From Inconstantimicrobium porci (GTDB lineage Bacteria > Bacillota > Clostridia > Clostridiales > Clostridiaceae), in the NCBI RefSeq assembly GCF_009696465.1, contig NZ_VULX01000003.1, forward strand, positions 152,358-216,357: 64,000 bases of DNA, written 5' to 3'. Numbering within the stretch: the first letter of the stretch is position 1; each line of letters opens with the position of its first letter. The notes beneath the pieces are model-generated. The model did no database searches. It worked only from the letters and a program-made list of their open reading frames with translations, and was not told the DNA's origin. Positions 59,895 through 64,000 of this stretch are shown piece by piece. The translations under genes and the position numbers were made by a program.

Positions 59895-62051
59895 TTGAAA
59901 GTAGTAATAGCGGAAAAACCATCTGTTGCAAAAAATATTGCAGATGCATTAAATGTTAAGACTAGAAAGGATGGTTATTTTGAGGGGAAGGATTATATAA
60001 TTACTTGGGCATTTGGACACTTGCTTCAACTTTATGATGCAAAAGATTATGATGAGAATATGAAAAGTTGGAGGATGGAAAAATTTCCATTCATTCCTCA
60101 GAATTTTATGTATAAAATAAAACATGACAGTTCTAATAGAAATATTATTGATTCTGGTGCTAAAAAGCAAATTTCAATAATAAAAAGTCTTATTGAACGT
60201 GATGATGTTGATTGTATAATTTCAGCAACTGACTTTGATAGGGAAGGACAGGTTATAGCTGATGAAATCTTTATATTTCTTGAAGTTAAGAAGCCAACAT
60301 ATAGACTTCTTTTAAATGAATGGACTGCTGATGAAGTTAAAAAGGGGATGGCTTCATTAAAACCTAATTCAGAGATGAAATCATTACAGGATGCAGGAAT
60401 AAGCAGACAGTGGACAGATTGGGTTATAGGTATTAATTTAACTTCTGTAGCGACGCTGAAATATAAATTTACTGAAGAAGATAAAATATTAAATGTGGGA
60501 AGAGTACTTTTACCTACTCTGAAAATAATCTATGATAGAGATAAGGAAATAGAAAACTTTAATGCTACAACATATTACAAATTATCAGGAACATTTAAAA
60601 CTGAAAAAAATGAAGAATTTGATGCTTTATATTATGAAAATAATACAGAAAAGTTTGATGATAAAGATTATCTTAAAAAAGTGTCAGAAGCAATAAAGTT
60701 AACAAAAGGTGAAATTGTAAATAAGGAAATTGAGAAGAAGAGGGAGTATGCACCATATCTTTTTAATCTTTCAAACTTACAGGGATATATAACAAGTAAA
60801 TATAAAGGATGGACATCAGATAAGGTGTTAAAGGTGGCTCAAAGTCTTTATGAAAAGAAACATATTACTTATCCTAGAACAGCCAGTATAGTTCTTGATG
60901 AAAGTCTTGAAGACAAAACTAGAAAAGTGCTTGAGACACTAAAAAAGGGTCTTCCTTATGAAAATATGATTAAATTTAAAACTAACAAAAGGATCTTTGA
61001 TAGTTCAAAGGTAGAAAGCCATAGTGCTATAACACCAACTTATGTTAAGCCATCATCTTTAAGCAGAGATGAAGAAATTGTTTATACAGCTATTAAGAAC
61101 AGGTTTATCATGCAGTTTATGCCTATTGCTGAATTTGAAGAAACAAAGATAACTATTAAAGTTAACAATATAGCTTCTCCGGGAGTTTTTATGGCTAAGG
61201 GAAGAGTTCAGATAGTTGAAGGATGGCGTGTTGTGGAAAAGATTGAAAGTAAGGATACTATTCTTCCTTTAGTAGAATTAAGGGATATAGTTGAACTTGT
61301 TGCTGATAAAGTTAATTCTGTTACAAGAAAACCACCAAAGCATCATACAGAAAAAACTCTTCTTAGATTAATGGAGACATGTGGTAAGAGTTTTAATAAT
61401 AAAGAAGATTCAGATGAAATGATGAATTCAATCCTCAGTGGTTTCAGTATTGGTACACCAGCTACACGTGCTGATACTATAAAGAGATTAAAGGATATAG
61501 GATATGTTAATGCAAAAGGAAAGAGTCTTACATGTACTGAGCTTGGAAGGACAATGGTTGAATCTTTCCCTGTGAAGGATTTATTCAACCTTGATTATAC
61601 AGGAAAGCTTGAAAAGACTTTATCTGATATAGAAAAGCAGAAATTTACTAAATCTGATTTTATGAAGTTGATTTATGATTTTACTAATAATGCTGTAAAT
61701 CTTATAAAGAATGATAAGGCTTCTCTTAGTAAGATGAAAGTTAAGGCTCCAGAGAATGCTGAAGTAGTAGGTATATGCCCTATTTGTAGAAATGCTATAG
61801 TAGAAAATGAAAAGTCATTTGGTTGTGTAAACTGGAAAAACGGCTGTAATTATACTATATGGAAGAATGATAAGTATATAGAATCATTTGGGAAGCATGT
61901 AAGCAGGCAGATGGTAGAGCTTCTTTTAAAGAATGGTAAAGTTGGATTTAGAAATCTAAAAAGTAGAAAGGGTAATACTTTTTCAGCATATTTTAAGTAC
62001 GTTCCTGATGAAAAAACGGGAAAGCTTAAATGGGAGTTAGAATTCATATAG
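59895..62051 (+). CDS. topB: DNA topoisomerase III
   Basis: 718 residues of a type IA topoisomerase that relaxes and decatenates DNA. N-terminal Toprim begins VVIAEKPSVAKNIADAL and contains SATDFDREGQ; active-site Tyr in ITYPRTAS; PATRADTIKRL is another family signature. The C terminus carries a four-Cys zinc ribbon (CPICRN...GCVNWKNGC). TTG at 59895 is 8 bases after GGAG and gives the usual family start; the GTG at 59886 is part of the ribosome site. Possibly functions with RecQ encoded at 48043. Confidence 0.94.
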   Translation: MKVVIAEKPSVAKNIADALNVKTRKDGYFEGKDYIITWAFGHLLQLYDAKDYDENMKSWRMEKFPFIPQNFMYKIKHDSSNRNIIDSGAKKQISIIKSLIERDDVDCIISATDFDREGQVIADEIFIFLEVKKPTYRLLLNEWTADEVKKGMASLKPNSEMKSLQDAGISRQWTDWVIGINLTSVATLKYKFTEEDKILNVGRVLLPTLKIIYDRDKEIENFNATTYYKLSGTFKTEKNEEFDALYYENNTEKFDDKDYLKKVSEAIKLTKGEIVNKEIEKKREYAPYLFNLSNLQGYITSKYKGWTSDKVLKVAQSLYEKKHITYPRTASIVLDESLEDKTRKVLETLKKGLPYENMIKFKTNKRIFDSSKVESHSAITPTYVKPSSLSRDEEIVYTAIKNRFIMQFMPIAEFEETKITIKVNNIASPGVFMAKGRVQIVEGWRVVEKIESKDTILPLVELRDIVELVADKVNSVTRKPPKHHTEKTLLRLMETCGKSFNNKEDSDEMMNSILSGFSIGTPATRADTIKRLKDIGYVNAKGKSLTCTELGRTMVESFPVKDLFNLDYTGKLEKTLSDIEKQKFTKSDFMKLIYDFTNNAVNLIKNDKASLSKMKVKAPENAEVVGICPICRNAIVENEKSFGCVNWKNGCNYTIWKNDKYIESFGKHVSRQMVELLLKNGKVGFRNLKSRKGNTFSAYFKYVPDEKTGKLKWELEFI

Positions 62052-62054
62052 CAG

Positions 62055-62092
62055 AAAACAGCAGCTGTATTATATTAGCTGCTGTTTTTATA
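62055..62092 (+). terminator. Rho-independent terminator after topB
   Basis: AAAACAGCAGCT (62055-62066) with AGCTGCTGTTTT (62077-62088), 10-nt loop, T run. Confidence 0.92.
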
Positions 62093-62169
62093 TAAATATT
62101 ATTAATATCAAACTAATAAGTAGACATAATTTTGCATCCTGGAAAAAATGTTTTAATAGATGATTTTAA

Positions 62170-62236
62170 AAGAAAAAACTTCCCCCATATATTTATGTCT
62201 ATGAAAACATTAAACAGTTTTCTGGGAGAAGTTTAA
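62170..62236 (-). terminator. Terminator of the ABC importer operon
   Basis: On the minus strand AAACTTCTCCCA (62234-62223) pairs along 12 positions with TGGGGGAAGTTT (62187-62176), one G-T wobble, long 35-nt loop, then TTTCTTTT. Confidence 0.7.
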
Positions 62237-62238
62237 AT

Positions 62239-63033
62239 TTAGTATTTGGCACTTATCTTTTTTTCTATAACAGCAACGACTTTATACATGATATACGCAA
62301 TTATGGATAGTATGACAATACTCATCATAACCATATCAAGCTGTGCAACCTGGCCACCATATACTATCAAGAATCCAAGGCCTTCTTTTGCAACCAGAAA
62401 TTCTCCAATTATAACGCCAACCCATGATAATCCAACATTAATTTTTAAGGCTGAGATTATATTTGGAATTGAAGCTGGAATTATTAGATAATATAACGTC
62501 TGAACTTTTCCAGCCCCCATTGTTTTGAGCAGTTTTATTTTTTCAGTGTCTATTTCTGAAAAACCAGCAAGTATGCTGATAATCGTTGTAATTATTGATA
62601 TAAGAAGAGTAATTACAATTATAGCTGTTATACCGTTACCTACCCAGAAGATAATAATGGGACCAAGAGCTATCTTGGGCAGTGCATTTAAAACTACAAG
62701 ATATGGCTCTGCTACATCTGATGCAAATTTTGAACACCATAGAAGTATAGCAATTAATGCACCAAGCACTGTACCTAATATGAAGCCTATAATAGTTTCA
62801 AAGCATGTAACAAATATATGACGTATAAGTGTTCCTTCACAATATATCTGAACTGCTGACTTTACTATCCTTGACGGACTTGATGTAAGAAATGGATCAA
62901 CCCATTTTAAATCAGCAGAGATTTCCCATATGATAATAAAAACTATCAGGATTAATAGTCTTGTTATTTTAAGAATTCTTTTATCATGACTTTCTTTTGC
63001 AAGAAATAATGAGTGTTCCTGCTCCTTAGTCAT
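62239..63033 (-). CDS. ABC transporter permease (SsuC/TauC/ThiX-like)
   Basis: 264 residues from the ATG at 63033, overlapping the ATPase gene by 8 nt and preceded by AAGGAGC. Six membrane helices; the EAA-like loop is EIDTEKIKLLKTMGAGKVQTLYYLIIPASIPNI, residues about 175-207, typical of binding-protein-dependent permeases of the nitrate/sulfonate/taurine/HMP group. SKGLGFL-type end region is KEGLGFLIVYGG. Importer for an anionic or pyrimidine substrate; specificity depends on the absent binding protein. Confidence 0.9.
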   Translation of the reverse strand: MTKEQEHSLFLAKESHDKRILKITRLLILIVFIIIWEISADLKWVDPFLTSSPSRIVKSAVQIYCEGTLIRHIFVTCFETIIGFILGTVLGALIAILLWCSKFASDVAEPYLVVLNALPKIALGPIIIFWVGNGITAIIVITLLISIITTIISILAGFSEIDTEKIKLLKTMGAGKVQTLYYLIIPASIPNIISALKINVGLSWVGVIIGEFLVAKEGLGFLIVYGGQVAQLDMVMMSIVILSIIAYIMYKVVAVIEKKISAKY

Positions 63034-63787
63034 TTGTATCAAGCTCCTTCCAAAGAATATTAAAGTATTCTGAAAATTTAGGATCATCTCGTCTTTCAAG
63101 TGAGGTAAGATTACTATCAAATGAAATATTAACAATTTTTTTTACTACAGCTGGCCTCTTGGATAAAATTATGATTTTTGAAGATGTCGATATAGCTTCT
63201 GCTAGATCATGAGTAACCAATATGGCAGTCTTTTTTTCATTTTTTATTATCTGTGAAATATCATTACATACAGTAAGCCTGCTTTGATAGTCCAATGCTG
63301 AAAATGGTTCATCTAGAAGTAAAATTTCTGGAGATAAAGCAAGAGTCCTGATAAGAGATGCACGTTGCCTCATACCGCCTGATAATTCACTTGGGTGATG
63401 TTCTTTAAATGCTGACAATCCATATACATTAAGCAGGTTGTTCAATCTTTTGATATTTTCGTCTGTTAACTGTTTCTTTAACTTAAGTCCAAGACAGATA
63501 TTCTGCCATACAGACAGCCATTCAAAGAGGTTATCCTTTTGAAACATATATCCAAGAACATTTCTATTGTTGTTTATATTTTTGCCATTATAAAGTATAG
63601 AGCCGGAAGATGGTTTTAAAAGTCCTGCAATTATATTTAGAAGGGTGGACTTTCCACATCCTGAAGGACCAATGATACTTATAAAATCAGATTTTTCTAC
63701 TGAAAAGTTGATGTTGGTTAAAGCTTCTGTAATTCCCTTCTTAGAATGAAAATTCATGCTTATATCTTGTATTTTTAGATAATCCAT
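63026..63787 (-). CDS. ABC transporter ATP-binding protein (SsuB/TauB-like)
   Basis: 253 residues. Walker A GPSGCGKST (about 39-47), Q-loop MFQKDNLFEWLSVWQN, signature LSGGMRQR, Walker B ILLLDEPFSALD, H-loop VTHDLAEA. DEPFSALD and LFEWLSVWQN place it in the nitrate/sulfonate/taurine (NitT/TauT) group. First gene of a two-gene operon; the ATG follows GGAGGTGAAAAA. The solute-binding protein usually found with such pairs is not in the visible 200 bp upstream nor downstream. Confidence 0.92.
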   Translation of the reverse strand: MDYLKIQDISMNFHSKKGITEALTNINFSVEKSDFISIIGPSGCGKSTLLNIIAGLLKPSSGSILYNGKNINNNRNVLGYMFQKDNLFEWLSVWQNICLGLKLKKQLTDENIKRLNNLLNVYGLSAFKEHHPSELSGGMRQRASLIRTLALSPEILLLDEPFSALDYQSRLTVCNDISQIIKNEKKTAILVTHDLAEAISTSSKIIILSKRPAVVKKIVNISFDSNLTSLERRDDPKFSEYFNILWKELDTND

Positions 63788-63814
63788 TTTTTCACCTCCA
63801 ATATTATTAATTAT

Positions 63815-63866
63815 ATAGGGTTAAGCATAATTCTTAGCCCTTATATATCAAGGCTCTACAGAGCCA
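63815..63866. other. Two tandem hairpins in the leader of the ABC importer operon
   Basis: AGGG-T-TAAG (63817-63825) pairs with CTTA-G-CCCT (63833-63841) across a 7-nt loop, and GGCTCT-AC-AGAGCC (63852-63865) is a perfect palindrome. Both lie in the minus-strand leader between the likely promoter and the ATPase ATG. They match no riboswitch core I can recognise (TPP, ykkC/guanidine, SAM, preQ1 were considered). Could be regulatory RNA or protein sites. Confidence 0.45.
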
Positions 63867-63905
63867 AGATTTCTTTATCACTCAAATTTTCCTGAATTAT
63901 CTATG

Positions 63906-63960
63906 TCCGTTTGGATAATACTAATATTAATGGATATACTAATTAGTTTTACTAAACGGA
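63906..63960. promoter_or_regulatory. Nested dyads spanning the divergent promoter region
   Basis: TCCGTTT (63906-63912) mirrors AAACGGA (63954-63960), and inside it ACTAAT (63919-63924) mirrors ATTAGT (63942-63947), nearly symmetrically. The region contains a plus-strand promoter and ends in the GGAGG ribosome site of the gene at 63970. Likely an operator for a dimeric regulator, or an RNA fold if transcription starts further upstream. Confidence 0.45.
63911..63940 (+). promoter_or_regulatory. Candidate promoter of the 63970 gene
   Basis: TTGGAT (63911-63916), 18-bp spacer, TATACT (63935-63940). Confidence 0.5.
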
Positions 63961-63969
63961 GGTTTACAA

Positions 63970-64000
63970 ATGATAAGACAAGAATTATTAAACATAATTG
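63970..64000 (+). CDS. Start of a gene running out of the window (partial)
   Basis: ATG at 63970 follows a strong CGGAGG at 63957-63962 with 7-base spacing. The visible residues are MIRQELLNII. Too short to identify. It is divergent from the ABC importer and its promoter region carries nested dyads, so a functional link with that transporter is possible. Confidence 0.6.
   Translation, partial: MIRQELLNII

Noticed and set aside
63788..63969. TPP or guanidine (ykkC) riboswitch for the NitT/TauT-type importer
   Set aside because: Neither the CUGAGA/thi box nor the ykkC ACGR-type loops are present; only two simple hairpins.
1..64000. CRISPR arrays, tRNA and rRNA genes
   Set aside because: No regularly spaced direct repeats, cloverleaf-like GC-rich segments or rRNA-like sequence were seen.

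Overview
The window is AT-rich (estimated by eye at about 30% GC) chromosomal DNA of a low-GC Firmicute, most likely a Clostridium sensu stricto species. The evidence is strong GGAGG-type ribosome sites, frequent TTG/GTG starts, short U-tailed terminators, and typically clostridial genes: a PPi-type phosphofructokinase, class II aldolase, NifS-ThiI pair, M16C peptidase, polA-coaE-transglycosylase order and XRE-TPR regulators. Species cannot be fixed from the sequence alone. No rRNA, tRNA, CRISPR array or prophage was found.

Layout. 1-7 kb: end of a membrane protein, a two-domain SpaA/Cna_B-like protein, dUTPase, an ABC-F ATPase on the minus strand, and a YknXYZ/MacAB-type efflux operon (adaptor, ATPase, permease). 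7-15 kb: a DUF4397 protein divergent from a SufS-like aminotransferase, PPi-type phosphofructokinase, MntP-like exporter with a K+ channel, and a Fur-family regulator convergent with a ZnuCB-type importer whose promoter carries a perfect 8-1-8 palindrome. 15-23.4 kb: PepF, rhomboid protease, DUF1232 protein, RNase H, small proteins and two tandem XRE-TPR regulators. 23.4-24.6 kb: a decayed IS1182-family element lying against the 3' end of an AraC/GH39-type regulator, whose last 18 codons and stop are IS sequence. 26.7-34.4 kb: ClpB with a CtsR-like operator, class II aldolase, ECF S-component, HD protein, cysteine desulfurase-ThiI operon. 34.4-42 kb: GtrA protein, a DEAD-box-like helicase with DEGD in motif II, M16C peptidase, TcaA-like protein, secreted M23 endopeptidase. 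42-46 kb: sucrose operon scrA-scrB-scrK with a good promoter and a candidate cre site, no ScrR gene. 46-52 kb: histidine phosphatase, membrane-anchored esterase, RecQ, a hairpin-rich intergenic block, M29 aminopeptidase. 52-64 kb: polA-coaE-SLT-lipase-kinase-like run, an OmpR/histidine-kinase pair, topoisomerase III, a SsuBC/TauBC-like importer lacking its binding protein, and the first codons of a divergent gene.

Functionally this is mostly core chromosome: nucleotide hygiene (dUTPase, RNase H, Pol I, RecQ, Topo III), glycolysis and sugar uptake, metal homeostasis, thiolation of tRNA, proteolysis and envelope maintenance. I did not find a clearly new multi-gene system. The most informative signals are regulatory or structural: the Fur-family palindrome over the znuCB promoter, the CtsR box at clpB, the IS/regulator fusion, nested dyads in the 63.9 kb divergent promoter region, and several folded intergenic elements without coding potential. 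Where a start upstream of the best ribosome site was possible, the start with normal spacing was chosen, so several genes are shorter than their longest open frame.
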